Assembly (NCBI RefSeq): GCF_023715505.1
Contig: NZ_JAMBOH010000001.1
Coordinates: forward strand, 1 to 64,000
Length of the DNA stretch: 64,000 nucleotides
Source of the DNA: Neobacillus cucumis
GTDB taxonomy: Bacteria; Bacillota; Bacilli; Bacillales_B; DSM-18226
Direction of reading: 5' to 3'
Shown here one piece after another: positions 26,107 through 34,056 of the stretch. Every line of letters starts with the position of its first letter. Position 1 is the stretch's first letter. The notes below the pieces were generated by a model. That model saw nothing but the letters and a program-made list of their open reading frames with translations. It searched no databases and was not told the DNA's origin. The position numbers and the translations under genes are program-made.

Positions 26107-26817
26107 ATGGGAAGCTTAACTTATTTTGACTTTTTAGCTAAATTCGGTGTTGGTGGGGCCCATCCAGGTGGAATCCTTCTTACGCAAGATATTCTTTCAA
26201 AGGAAAAGATAAATGAACAATCGGTTATTTTAGATGCAGGCTGCGGCACTGGTCAAACGGCAGCTTACTTGTATCAACAATACAGAGCAAAAGTAATTGG
26301 CTTGGAGATCAACCCGATTATGGTGGAAAAAGCGAAAGGCCGCTTTGAAAAGCTGCAGCTCCCCATTTCTTTAATAAAGGGTTCAATCGAGGAAATTCCA
26401 TTTGCGGATCATACATTTGACTTTATTTTATCAGAATCCGTTTTAGCTTTTGTTAATAAACCAAAAGCACTTAAAGAATTTTATCGAGTATTAAAAAAAG
26501 GCGGACGTTTAATTGCAAACGAAATGACCATTAACCGCCCTGTTAATCAGCTGGAAGCTGCTGAGATTATGAATTTCTACTCAGTTGACTCGTTATTGCT
26601 AGAGGAAGACTGGAGGATGCTATTACAAGCGGCCGGGTTCCACAATATTAAAATTAAAGCCCATAATTTGCCACTAAGCCATGGGAATCAAACACCTGAG
26701 TTCAATTTCTCTACGGACTTTGAACCTGAACTTTTTCACGTACTGAATGAACATGGGAATATTGTTATTAAATACCAGGATGTCCTCAGCTATCGGGTAT
26801 TAACTGTATCAAAATAG
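26107..26817 (+). CDS. Class I SAM-dependent methyltransferase
   Basis: About 236 residues. Motif I is ILDAGCGTGQTAAYL, motif post-I GLEIN, then GSIEEIPFADHTFDFILSESVLAF and the FYRVLKKGGRLI motif. Acceptor unknown. ATG at 26107 (MGSLTYFDFL) follows GGTGG and matches the start of the fold; the frame runs 62 codons further upstream without a good ribosome site. Followed by a strong terminator. Confidence 0.82.
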   Translation: MGSLTYFDFLAKFGVGGAHPGGILLTQDILSKEKINEQSVILDAGCGTGQTAAYLYQQYRAKVIGLEINPIMVEKAKGRFEKLQLPISLIKGSIEEIPFADHTFDFILSESVLAFVNKPKALKEFYRVLKKGGRLIANEMTINRPVNQLEAAEIMNFYSVDSLLLEEDWRMLLQAAGFHNIKIKAHNLPLSHGNQTPEFNFSTDFEPELFHVLNEHGNIVIKYQDVLSYRVLTVSK

Positions 26818-26827
26818 TAAGAACGCC

Positions 26828-26858
26828 TACTTTTTTAACACAAAAGTAGGCTTTTTAT
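26828..26858 (+). terminator. Terminator after the methyltransferase gene
   Basis: GCCTACTTTT-TTAACAC-AAAAGTAGGC followed by TTTTTATATT. Confidence 0.9.
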
Positions 26859-27028
26859 ATTAGGCTTACCGTTAAATGATATTGTTGTTTTTTATAATCT
26901 GTTGATTGGAGCGGTAATCAACAGCCCAATTCAACAGAGCCTTATACGATAATCCACACCATTAATTATGTATATTATTGTCCTTTCGATGAAAAATAAC
27001 TAACAAGGTGAAAGGATGGGATGACTAC

Positions 27029-27280
27029 ATGGATAACACTTTAGCGTACTTAAAAGAAATTTTATCCAATTATACGGATGATCACTCCGAAGGACGATTT
27101 ATATATAAGAAACTGATTGAAGGCGCTTACAAATCCGAAGGCCCTTTTGTCAGGGATTTAACCCAAAAGGAAATCCATTTTTTAAATAACATATTACCCA
27201 AAGAAATTAACCACGCAAAAGAGGCTCAGGATGAAAAACGAGCCTACCAACTTAATGAGGTATATGAGCTTTTGCTCTAA
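27029..27280 (+). CDS. csgA: Sigma-G-dependent sporulation protein CsgA
   Basis: An 83-residue protein that matches B. subtilis CsgA in length and pattern: MDNTLAYLKEILSNY at the start, FLNNILPKEINHA in the middle and QDEKRAYQLNEVYELLL at the end. CsgA is a small spore protein made in the forespore under sigma-G; its role is unclear. The ATG at 27029 is taken from the family; a GTG seven codons upstream is possible. I could not confirm a sigma-G promoter. Good evidence that the organism sporulates. Confidence 0.88.
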   Translation: MDNTLAYLKEILSNYTDDHSEGRFIYKKLIEGAYKSEGPFVRDLTQKEIHFLNNILPKEINHAKEAQDEKRAYQLNEVYELLL

Positions 27281-27290
27281 AAACAAAAAA

Positions 27291-27317
27291 GATGGCAGCC
27301 CTCCCTGTCATCTTTTT
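27291..27317 (+). terminator. csgA terminator
   Basis: GATGGCAG-CCCTCC-CTGTCATC followed by TTTTT. Confidence 0.85.
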
Positions 27318-27474
27318 CGGAGATATTTCATTTTTTGCTAAAACTATTTCCTAGGTAAGCGCATAGTACGACAAAACACCTTTAAATCCATCTTTATTTC
27401 CCGAATTAACGACAATTTAATTATAAAAGTTACAAAAAAACCCCATTATACCGACACCATTCTACGGTTCCTTG

Positions 27475-28392
27475 CTAATGGATATCTCTTTTCTTAAATC
27501 TTCCACCTCGTACTTCCGCAATATCGGCCACCGCTAAAAACGCATTGCCGTCATTCTCTGTTACAATTTCCTTTAATTTTGCTTCCTCAAGACGGTTTAT
27601 CACACAAAAAATGACCTTTTTCTCATCACCAGAATAGGCTCCCTCCCCATTCAAGTAGGTGACTCCACGACCTAAACGATTCATAATAGCATCACCAATT
27701 TGGCTGGCATTGTCACTAATAATCCAAACCGACTTAGACTCATCAAGCCCAGTAATGGTGATATCAATTGTTTTATATGCGACAAAATAGGCAATTAAAG
27801 AATACATAGCCCGATCCCACGAAAAAACAAAGCCCGCACTTCCTAATATGAACAAATTAAAAAACATGATAATTTCTCCAACAGAGAAGGGAAGTTTATT
27901 ATTGAAAAGAATGGCCAAAATTTCAGTTCCATCTAAAGAACCTCCATAGCGAATAACCAGACCTACTCCAACGCCGAGCAGGATTCCTCCGAAAACGGTG
28001 GCAAGTAGTATATCTTGTGTAAAAGCTGGAACTGGATGAAGGAGTGTAGTTGTAACCGAAAGAATAACAATTCCATAAAGAGTGGATAATGCGAAGGTCT
28101 TTCCAATTTGTTTGTAGCCTAAAAAGATAAAAGGAATATTAAAAAGAAATAGGAATATCCCTAGTTTCCATCCTGTAATATAGGACAACATGATGGAAAT
28201 GCCGGTAATACCGCCATCTATTACATTATTGGGGACTAGGAATATTTCCAACCCAACAGACATTAGAATGGCTCCCAGCGTGATTAATAGAGCCCTCTGG
28301 AAAATCTTCTTCTTCGTCAACCCTTTGTGTTGAATCTTAGCCATGATGGCTTCTTTCTGGTCAATTAAACTGATCTCTTGTGTCCCCGACAT
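27475..28392 (-). CDS. YitT family membrane protein with DUF2179 domain
   Basis: A 305-residue protein: a 40-residue cytoplasmic N-terminus, about six membrane segments with VPNNVIDGGITGIS and GVGVGLVIRYGGSLDGTEILA, and a C-terminal DUF2179 domain (GRGVTYLNGEGAYSGDEKKVIFCVINRLE). DUF2179 proteins are soluble regulatory modules; transport substrate is unknown. The AAGGGG-ATG spacing supports 28392. One of three YitT genes in the window. Confidence 0.88.
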   Translation of the reverse strand: MSGTQEISLIDQKEAIMAKIQHKGLTKKKIFQRALLITLGAILMSVGLEIFLVPNNVIDGGITGISIMLSYITGWKLGIFLFLFNIPFIFLGYKQIGKTFALSTLYGIVILSVTTTLLHPVPAFTQDILLATVFGGILLGVGVGLVIRYGGSLDGTEILAILFNNKLPFSVGEIIMFFNLFILGSAGFVFSWDRAMYSLIAYFVAYKTIDITITGLDESKSVWIISDNASQIGDAIMNRLGRGVTYLNGEGAYSGDEKKVIFCVINRLEEAKLKEIVTENDGNAFLAVADIAEVRGGRFKKRDIH

Positions 28393-28479
28393 TATCTTTC
28401 CCCTTTCAGTATGGCATCTTGCTAATAGTATAATGAATTTAAGCCGCTATTTATAATTAAATGCTTACTTTTCTTTCTT

Positions 28480-28511
28480 TATAAAGAAAACTGCCTCATA
28501 GTAAGGCAGTA
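28480..28511 (-). terminator. Terminator after the 49-aa gene
   Basis: Minus strand ACTGCCT-TACTATG-AGGCAGT followed by TTTCTTT, seven bases past the stop of the small gene. Confidence 0.75.
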
Positions 28512-28517
28512 AATGGG

Positions 28518-28667
28518 TCAACTTGGGTCAACTTCATCGTAGGAGAGGGTTGTAACACTAGTGTACTCCCCTTCTTCCACTTCTTTCTCAGTTGCACTCG
28601 TGTTTAGTTCTTCTTGGTCATCCATCCCTGGTGCAACGGTTGGTTGTTTTTTCTTATTCAATCTCAT
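28518..28667 (-). CDS. Small hydrophilic protein, 47-49 aa, unknown
   Basis: A short acidic frame: basic start (NKKKQPTVAPG) then Glu/Thr/Ser-rich, ending TLSYDEVDPS. AAAAGGAG lies 2 nt before an ATG (28667) and 8 nt before an in-frame TTG (28661), so TTG may be the true start. A terminator follows at once. The last codons contain a tandem 10-bp repeat (28515-28534). No family recognised. Confidence 0.55.
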   Translation of the reverse strand: MRLNKKKQPTVAPGMDDQEELNTSATEKEVEEGEYTSVTTLSYDEVDPS

Positions 28668-28747
28668 CACTCCTTTTCGAGGATTATTTTCCCTAATTTT
28701 TTATCAACTATACTCAAACCTTAATTCAAAATTCAAATCAATAAAAA

Positions 28748-28774
28748 GAAGTTACCTCAATTAAGAGGTAACTC
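28748..28774 (-). terminator. Hairpin/terminator in the 28.7-29.1 kb gap
   Basis: GTTACCTC-AATTAA-GAGGTAAC perfect stem, followed on the minus strand by TTCTTTTTATT. It follows an open but startless frame (28777-28917, minus; see rejected list). The rest of the gap 28780-29110 holds nothing else I can support. Confidence 0.65.
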
Positions 28775-29133
28775 CTTCATTTAATTAACAGCTTAGGAGA
28801 CCCAACCATGAAGATATCCTTTATGAAAGGTGTTTGTTTTGGATTTATCATTCCTATAAGACCTTTTATTGCTCCACCTACCAAATGATTGATCAGAACA
28901 ACCTTACTAATACTCGTTCACATAACGGAACGAACACGTATGGTTGAGCCTCCTAAGATGTTAACTTTTTATTTTTCTTTTTTACACCTTTAGTTTATCA
29001 CAGAATCTTTAGAATAAACGGAAAGTTTGTGACGGTTATGTGAACTCTTGGAAATTCCCTCCTGGATTAGTATCAAAGTTATAAGGGAACCTTATTTAAA
29101 ATAGAACAATAATAGAAAGGATGAAAAGGGCAG

Positions 29134-30387
29134 ATGATAGAATCCCTTAGGAAATATGCGAATCCCTTTCATTCCATTGACGATCTTGATCCGTTAATGG
29201 AAGCGATTGGTGATGCAAAATACGTCCTGCTTGGAGAATCTTCACATGGTACATCAGAGTTTTATACGATTCGGGCAGAATTAACGAAGCGGCTAATTCA
29301 AGAAAAGGGCTTTTCCTTTATCGCAGTGGAAGGTGATTGGCCAGCCTGCCAATCAATTAATCGTTATATTAAAGGATTTTCCCCATCTAATAAGGATGTG
29401 CGGGAAGTACTTGAGAACTTTAACCGTTGGCCTACATGGATGTGGGCCAATCAAGAAATAATCGGCTTAATTAAGTGGTTAAAGGAATTTAATCAAAAAA
29501 CGAATCGATCAGAAAAGGTTGGATTTTATGGTTTGGACGTATACAGCCTTTGGGAGAGTCTTGATGAGATAGTTGGTTTTTTAACAAAAATTAATTCTCC
29601 AGAACTAGAGGCCGCTAAGAAGGCGTTCGCTTGTTTTGAGCCCCATAATCGAAATAACAAATCCTATGCTGTCTCTGCCGGCTATTTATCTGAGGACTGT
29701 ATGAAAGAGGCTCTCCACCTCCTTTCCACGATACAAAAAAATAAATGGAAGTTTGAAGATGATCAAGAGAGCAGTCTCAATATGGAAGTCAATGCTCTTG
29801 TTACAGCACATGCTGAGGAATACTACCGCACCATGGTGAAGAGTGATGATAAATCGTGGAACATTCGCGATCGGCACATGGTGGATGCTTTAAATTCCAT
29901 TAGTAAGTTTTATGGCAAAGATGCAAAGGTTATCATTTGGGAACATAATACACACGTTGGAGATGCACGGGCCACTGATATGAAGGATGAAGGAATGGTC
30001 AATGTGGGGCAACTCGTTCGCGAACAAAATGGGGAAGACGAGGTATTTATCGTTGGGTTCGGAACTTATACGGGCACCGTGATTGCCTCAACAGAATGGG
30101 GAGTAAACTTGGAAGTAATGGATGTTCCGCCTGCGCAACCCGACAGCTGGGAATACTTCATGCATCAGGCAGGAGCCATGAATCAGTATCTTATTTTTAA
30201 CGATATAAACAGAAAAGAGTTTTCCTCAACAGTTGGCCATCGAGCGATTGGTGTTGTGTATCATCCCGAATACGAACATTTTGGAAATTATGTTCCTTCT
30301 AACATGGGGAAGCGGTACGATGGGTTTATATTCGTAGACCGCACCAATGCATTACATCCATTAGTATTAGAACATGTTTCCATTTAA
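29134..30387 (+). CDS. Erythromycin esterase family protein
   Basis: A 417-residue protein of the EreA/succinoglycan-biosynthesis superfamily: GESSHGTSEFYTIRAELTKRLI, VEGDWPACQSINRYI, FYGLDVYSLWES, WEHNTHVGDARAT and the late GHRAIGVVYHPEYE. The two His/Glu sites (Glu in GESSHG and His in EHNTHVGD) match the catalytic pattern. Chromosomal bacillar members are common and usually not linked to macrolide resistance, so the substrate is open. Its own terminator follows. Confidence 0.88.
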   Translation: MIESLRKYANPFHSIDDLDPLMEAIGDAKYVLLGESSHGTSEFYTIRAELTKRLIQEKGFSFIAVEGDWPACQSINRYIKGFSPSNKDVREVLENFNRWPTWMWANQEIIGLIKWLKEFNQKTNRSEKVGFYGLDVYSLWESLDEIVGFLTKINSPELEAAKKAFACFEPHNRNNKSYAVSAGYLSEDCMKEALHLLSTIQKNKWKFEDDQESSLNMEVNALVTAHAEEYYRTMVKSDDKSWNIRDRHMVDALNSISKFYGKDAKVIIWEHNTHVGDARATDMKDEGMVNVGQLVREQNGEDEVFIVGFGTYTGTVIASTEWGVNLEVMDVPPAQPDSWEYFMHQAGAMNQYLIFNDINRKEFSSTVGHRAIGVVYHPEYEHFGNYVPSNMGKRYDGFIFVDRTNALHPLVLEHVSI

Positions 30388-30445
30388 GGAATAGTTTCCC
30401 TTGCCAAACTCTTCCAATTCCCTTTGAAATGAGCTATTTTTAACA

Positions 30446-30481
30446 TGGAAAAAACCAATCTCTAAAAAAGATTGGTTTTTT
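30446..30481. terminator. Terminator between esterase and ymaF genes
   Basis: AAAACCAATCT-CTAAAAA-AGATTGGTTTT with T-run; symmetrical, serves both convergent genes. Confidence 0.9.
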
Positions 30482-30488
30482 ATACTAA

Positions 30489-30914
30489 TTACTTAGATCC
30501 TGGTGCTGGTTGGTCGACACCTTTTACATGGTGACTATGGCCATTGTCTTCAGTAGTATTGAAATCATAATAATGGACATGCATCCCATTCCCTACTGGT
30601 ATAGCTGGACCCGAGTATGCACGATAATGGTGTGTGTGTCCATCCTCAAATAGCACATATCCTTCCGTATAATGAATATGCCCTCCATCTTGAGTTGGAA
30701 TCGGCGGTGATGTAACGTCCAAACATTGATGCACATGCCCTGAGCTTACACCTGTATAGTCAACTGAACCGTGGTTATGGTGTGGAACAAAACCTTGGAC
30801 AAAGTCATCCTTACCTGTATTTCTAATCGCAATCACCCCATAAAGTAGACTTGATGTTACAACTATATGCAGATGATAATTAAATAAGTCAAAAAAAGCA
30901 TTCAAAATTTTCAC
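30489..30914 (-). CDS. ymaF: YmaF family His-rich protein
   Basis: About 141 residues with repeated His motifs typical of YmaF: HHNHGSVDYTG, GHVHQ, GGHIHYTEGY, GHTHHYRAYSGPA, GMHVHYYD and GHSHHVKG. The spacing suggests metal binding or a spore/surface role, but no function is established. The GTG start at 30914 has no visible ribosome binding site and the first 20 residues look unlike the rest, so the true start may be internal. Confidence 0.78.
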   Translation of the reverse strand: MKILNAFFDLFNYHLHIVVTSSLLYGVIAIRNTGKDDFVQGFVPHHNHGSVDYTGVSSGHVHQCLDVTSPPIPTQDGGHIHYTEGYVLFEDGHTHHYRAYSGPAIPVGNGMHVHYYDFNTTEDNGHSHHVKGVDQPAPGSK

Positions 30915-30956
30915 TCGCTATGATAGAAGCATCTTCGTATTAAATAAAAGAATATA

Positions 30957-30992
30957 AAAATCCTTATCACCGAGTTATGATAAGGATTTTTG
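30957..30992 (-). terminator. Terminator of the transporter gene
   Basis: AAAAATCCTTATCA-CCGAGT-TATGATAAGGATTTTT hairpin just after the stop at 30997. Confidence 0.9.
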
Positions 30993-30996
30993 CCTA

Positions 30997-31965
30997 TTAA
31001 ACACTTACATTATGAATTTTCCGTTTTACTATTTTGTTAGAAAAACGGCTTTGCAAAACCATGCCAATCATGACTAATGCCATTCCGCTCCAGGATAAGG
31101 CTGAAGGCATAGCTGATTTTAAGAGCAATAATTCTCCCATTACGGCAAATAAAACCTCCATCGATTGGGTTGCCTCGACAGCAGCGAGCTTTTGCATGTC
31201 ACCTCTTACTAAATCAGTGGCTTGAAAGAAGAGAACTGTGGCAATAACTCCGGAGGAAATAGCCACAAGCCCCGATTGAGTGATTTGCCCTAGGCTTGGA
31301 GAACCAGCCGTAAGCAAACCATAGATGGATAATACAATCCAAAAAGGCAGACTGGCTAGAGTCATCCCTAAAACCCGTTGAAAGACATCAAGGCGGCCTC
31401 CGCACACCTCCATCATTTTCCGGTTACCCAACGGATAGGCAAAGGATGCAATGATAATTGGTAATACCCCTAAGGCAATTGCCACCATCGATAAATGACT
31501 CGCTTGTTCCAATTGCATAAGGATAACTCCTAGTAATATAATCAGTGACATCCCTAACCCCTTAAAGGGTATTCTTCCTCTTAACCGAATAGCCCCTTTC
31601 TCCGTCATGACAGTTTCGTAAAAAAGTGGTGCTAGCATAGAACCGGAGATAATGGTAATCTGCCAAGTTGAGGCAATCAACCAGCCAGGTGCATATGCCG
31701 CCGAGAAGCAGATTGGTGCATAGAAGAATCCAAAACCGACCGTACTCCATAATATCCAGATACCAGGCTTCTTTTTCATTTCAAGTACCAATGGTTTAAA
31801 GTTCTTCCTCCCGATTACAATTAGAACTAAAAATGGAACCATAAAGAAATATCTTAAGGATGCACTCCAAATCCAACTTCCTCCGGCAAGATCCATTGAT
31901 CTATTGAGGATAAAGGTAATCGCAAAAAAGAAAGCGGCAAAAATGCCTAATATAATGGGGCGCAT
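30997..31965 (-). CDS. EmrE/EamA-superfamily multidrug-efflux-like transporter
   Basis: A 322-residue membrane protein with about ten hydrophobic segments. It begins MRPIILGIFAAFFFAITFILNRSMDLAGGSWIW, followed by SLRYFFMVPFL and the terminal SGMALVMIGMVLQS repeat, as in the 'putative multidrug resistance efflux transporter' family (EmrE-like, PF13536). Substrate unknown. ATG follows GAAAGGAAAG. Monocistronic. Confidence 0.82.
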   Translation of the reverse strand: MRPIILGIFAAFFFAITFILNRSMDLAGGSWIWSASLRYFFMVPFLVLIVIGRKNFKPLVLEMKKKPGIWILWSTVGFGFFYAPICFSAAYAPGWLIASTWQITIISGSMLAPLFYETVMTEKGAIRLRGRIPFKGLGMSLIILLGVILMQLEQASHLSMVAIALGVLPIIIASFAYPLGNRKMMEVCGGRLDVFQRVLGMTLASLPFWIVLSIYGLLTAGSPSLGQITQSGLVAISSGVIATVLFFQATDLVRGDMQKLAAVEATQSMEVLFAVMGELLLLKSAMPSALSWSGMALVMIGMVLQSRFSNKIVKRKIHNVSV

Positions 31966-32145
31966 TTTCTCTTTCCTTTCGTATTCAAGGGATCAATAAG
32001 TAGTCTCCCCTATTGTTAGAGTGGATTAATTTTTATTAGTATATCAGATTTCTGAATTTTATGTTAACATATCTTATGAAAATATATGCATATGCTTTCA
32101 TGTCCGGCATAAAATGTTCTGTCATTTACTAATTGAGCAAAAGTA

Positions 32146-32171
32146 TGAAACTTTATTTTCCTGAATTCGTA
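32146..32171 (+). promoter_or_regulatory. Sigma-W-type (ECF) promoter of the yvbH homologue
   Basis: TGAAAC (32146-32151), exactly 16 bp, CGTA (32168-32171): a perfect match to the B. subtilis sigma-W consensus, 40 bp before the start codon. Confidence 0.7.
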
Positions 32172-32210
32172 CATAGCTTAGACAAAAAAATATAAAGTGA
32201 GGATGATTTG

Positions 32211-32825
32211 ATGTTTGGAAAAGTGGCTGCTGATATTTTAGGATTAAGTGATGTAGGTTCCGTTATTAGACCGGAAAACTATGATAAAGTGGATGCAGAC
32301 GATTATGTCATGCATGAAGACAATGAAAAAATCTATTTCTTAATTAAGTCTAAATCAGATGAATATTGCTTTACTAATAATGCACTTATCCATCTTGACG
32401 GTACAAGCGCTACTAGTAAAAAACGGATGCTGCACCGCTATAGTTATGCAACAAACCGAATTTCTGATGTAGTGCTTGAAACAGCTGGGACTGTCGATCT
32501 CGACGTTGAAATTAAATTCAAAATTGGCTCGGTCCCATTCTCGATTGATGTCCACAAGAAACATATTGAGGAAGTAAAGGACTTATATAAAGCATTAATC
32601 AAAATTTCCGAAATCTCCCATGAAAATGAAATCAGCCTCCAATTCGCTAAACAAAGCCTTGATGTTGCTTCGACCACCCTTGGCCGGATTACAAGCCCAG
32701 ACAGCAATTTAGTGGTTCAATTCAAAATGCTTAACCAAGCAGCCTTTCAATGGCTTGAGGATAGTAAAAAACAATATTGTGTGAAGGATTTCGGATTTGT
32801 TTTTGAAAAATATATCAATAACTAA
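32211..32825 (+). CDS. yvbH: YvbH-like PH-domain protein
   Basis: About 204 residues closely following B. subtilis YvbH. A bacterial PH domain (residues about 1-125: DADDYVMHEDNEKIYFLIKSKSDEYCFTNNALIHLDG, ISDVVLETAGTVDLDVEIKFKIG) is followed by a helical oligomerisation region ending KDFGFVFEKYINN. Soluble; molecular role unknown. ATG at 32211 has GAGG eight bases upstream. The sigma-W-type promoter suggests induction by envelope stress. Confidence 0.9.
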   Translation: MFGKVAADILGLSDVGSVIRPENYDKVDADDYVMHEDNEKIYFLIKSKSDEYCFTNNALIHLDGTSATSKKRMLHRYSYATNRISDVVLETAGTVDLDVEIKFKIGSVPFSIDVHKKHIEEVKDLYKALIKISEISHENEISLQFAKQSLDVASTTLGRITSPDSNLVVQFKMLNQAAFQWLEDSKKQYCVKDFGFVFEKYINN

Positions 32826-32828
32826 TAT

Positions 32829-32866
32829 GAAACACCCCCAAGACAATTAAAGCTTGGGGGTGTTTC
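32829..32866. terminator. Terminator between yvbH and the nitroreductase gene
   Basis: AAACACCCCCAAG and CTTGGGGGTGTTT arms with T-rich 3' side. Confidence 0.9.
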
Positions 32867-32870
32867 ATTT

Positions 32871-33503
32871 TTATTTATAACCAATTATTACATCTTCTAG
32901 TGGTAATCGAGTTGTGTTGTGTGCTGGTGCTGCAGCCTTTCCAATTGGAAGTAATAAAATTGGGAAATAGCGATCGGAAACATTAAATCTTTCGATGAAT
33001 TTCTGCTTATCGAATCCAGCCATCGGCACTGTATCATAGCCTCTTTCTTTCGCTATCAGCATCAACTGCATGGAGATTAGCCCCGCATCGAATGCAGCGA
33101 TATTTATGCGAACCTCTTCAGGTGCATGTGGGTAGGTGCTGTTCCCATTCGCAATTAATCGCTCCATACTCACTTTATCCATGAATCCGGCTTCATAGGC
33201 ACTTTGATACACTTTTTCAATACTTTTATACATTTCCTTGTCACCTAAGACAGCAATAACGGCAGAAGCTGTTTCAACCTGTTCTTGGTTGAATGCAATC
33301 GTTCTTAACTCTTTTTTTGTTTCTTGATCTTGAATTACAATAAAGCGCCATGGCTGTAAGTTACTTGATGATGGTGCTGTTGTTGCCTCTTTAATCATAT
33401 CTTTAATTTCTTCTACAGAAATTGAAACATTAGGTTCATATTTTCTTACTGAGCGACGTTCTTTCATTACCTCTGTTAATCTTTTTTCAGCAACTGCTGC
33501 CAT
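32871..33503 (-). CDS. Nitroreductase family protein
   Basis: A 210-residue FMN-dependent nitroreductase-fold protein: ERRSVRKYEPN, APSSSNLQPWRFIVIQ, then AAFDAGLISMQLMLIAKERGYDTVPMAGFD and the C-terminal LPIGKA. It reduces nitro compounds or quinones with NAD(P)H. AGGAGG is upstream of the ATG. Divergently transcribed from an HxlR regulator with two palindromes between them, so it is probably its target. Confidence 0.9.
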   Translation of the reverse strand: MAAVAEKRLTEVMKERRSVRKYEPNVSISVEEIKDMIKEATTAPSSSNLQPWRFIVIQDQETKKELRTIAFNQEQVETASAVIAVLGDKEMYKSIEKVYQSAYEAGFMDKVSMERLIANGNSTYPHAPEEVRINIAAFDAGLISMQLMLIAKERGYDTVPMAGFDKQKFIERFNVSDRYFPILLLPIGKAAAPAHNTTRLPLEDVIIGYK

Positions 33504-33530
33504 GAGAAATTTTCCTCCTAGGACTTTTTT

Positions 33531-33573
33531 ACTTACTCTTAGTAAGTTTGTTTTTTATCTTACTAAAAGTAAG
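33531..33573. promoter_or_regulatory. Paired palindromic operators in the nitroreductase/HxlR intergenic region
   Basis: ACTTACTCTTAGTAAGT (33531-33547) and CTTACTAAAAGTAAG (33559-33573) share CTTAC-N5-GTAAG arms; centres are 27 bp apart. Likely HxlR binding sites controlling both genes. Confidence 0.7.
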
Positions 33574-33637
33574 TACCTATCGTCAAGTAAAAAAATTATG
33601 GTATGATATTGTTAGAAAATAAAAAGAGGTTGTAAAA

Positions 33638-33994
33638 ATGAATGAACTCAACAAACATTCCTGTAGGTCTGAATCAAAAAAGGAAGTTCAACATGTCTGC
33701 ACGAATTTTCATAATGCGATTGAATTCATTGGTAAACGTTGGATGGGTGCGGTTATCTATGCACTTTTGACAGGGCCCAAGCGATATCATGAAATTATTT
33801 CCTCAATCCCTGGTATTTCTGACCGTTTGTTAACAGAGCGGCTGCGAGATTTGGAATCGGAAGGGTTAATTACCAAAAAGGTGATTGCGACCTCTCCTAA
33901 AAGAGTGGAATATGAACTTACAACTGCTGGAAAAGATCTTGAAGAAGTGATAACTACATTAGTACAATGGGCGAAAAATCGGACAAATACGTAG
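33638..33994 (+). CDS. HxlR-family transcriptional regulator
   Basis: A 118-residue winged-helix protein: IEFIGKRWMGAVIYALLTGPKRYHEIISSIPGISDRLLTERLRDLESEGLI and YELTTAGKDLEEVITTLVQWA are diagnostic. A Cys in HVCTNF just before the helix-turn-helix is typical of thiol- or quinone-sensing HxlR/YodB-like members. AGAGG precedes the ATG. It likely responds to electrophiles and controls the divergent nitroreductase. Confidence 0.92.
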   Translation: MNELNKHSCRSESKKEVQHVCTNFHNAIEFIGKRWMGAVIYALLTGPKRYHEIISSIPGISDRLLTERLRDLESEGLITKKVIATSPKRVEYELTTAGKDLEEVITTLVQWAKNRTNT

Positions 33995-34010
33995 CAATGG
34001 CTACTATATA

Positions 34011-34052
34011 TAAAAGAGGCTTGCATGTGATTCCACATGCAAGCCTCTTTTA
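34011..34052. terminator. Bidirectional terminator between HxlR and YitT genes
   Basis: AAAAGAGGCTTGCATGTG-ATTC-CACATGCAAGCCTCTTTT, an 18-bp perfect stem. Confidence 0.95.
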
Positions 34053-34056
34053 TGTA

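Noticed and set aside
26901..26926. Inverted repeat CTGTTGATT-N8-AATCAACAG
   Set aside because: A perfect but isolated 9-bp repeat without T-run, promoter or adjacent regulator; most likely a fortuitous or unidentified site.
28777..28917. Minus-strand frame ending VGGAIKGLIGMINPKQTPF...LLIK before a terminator hairpin
   Set aside because: The protein-like ending and the hairpin are suggestive, but there is no start codon with a ribosome site; it could be the 3' end of a frameshifted small gene. Not strong enough to annotate.
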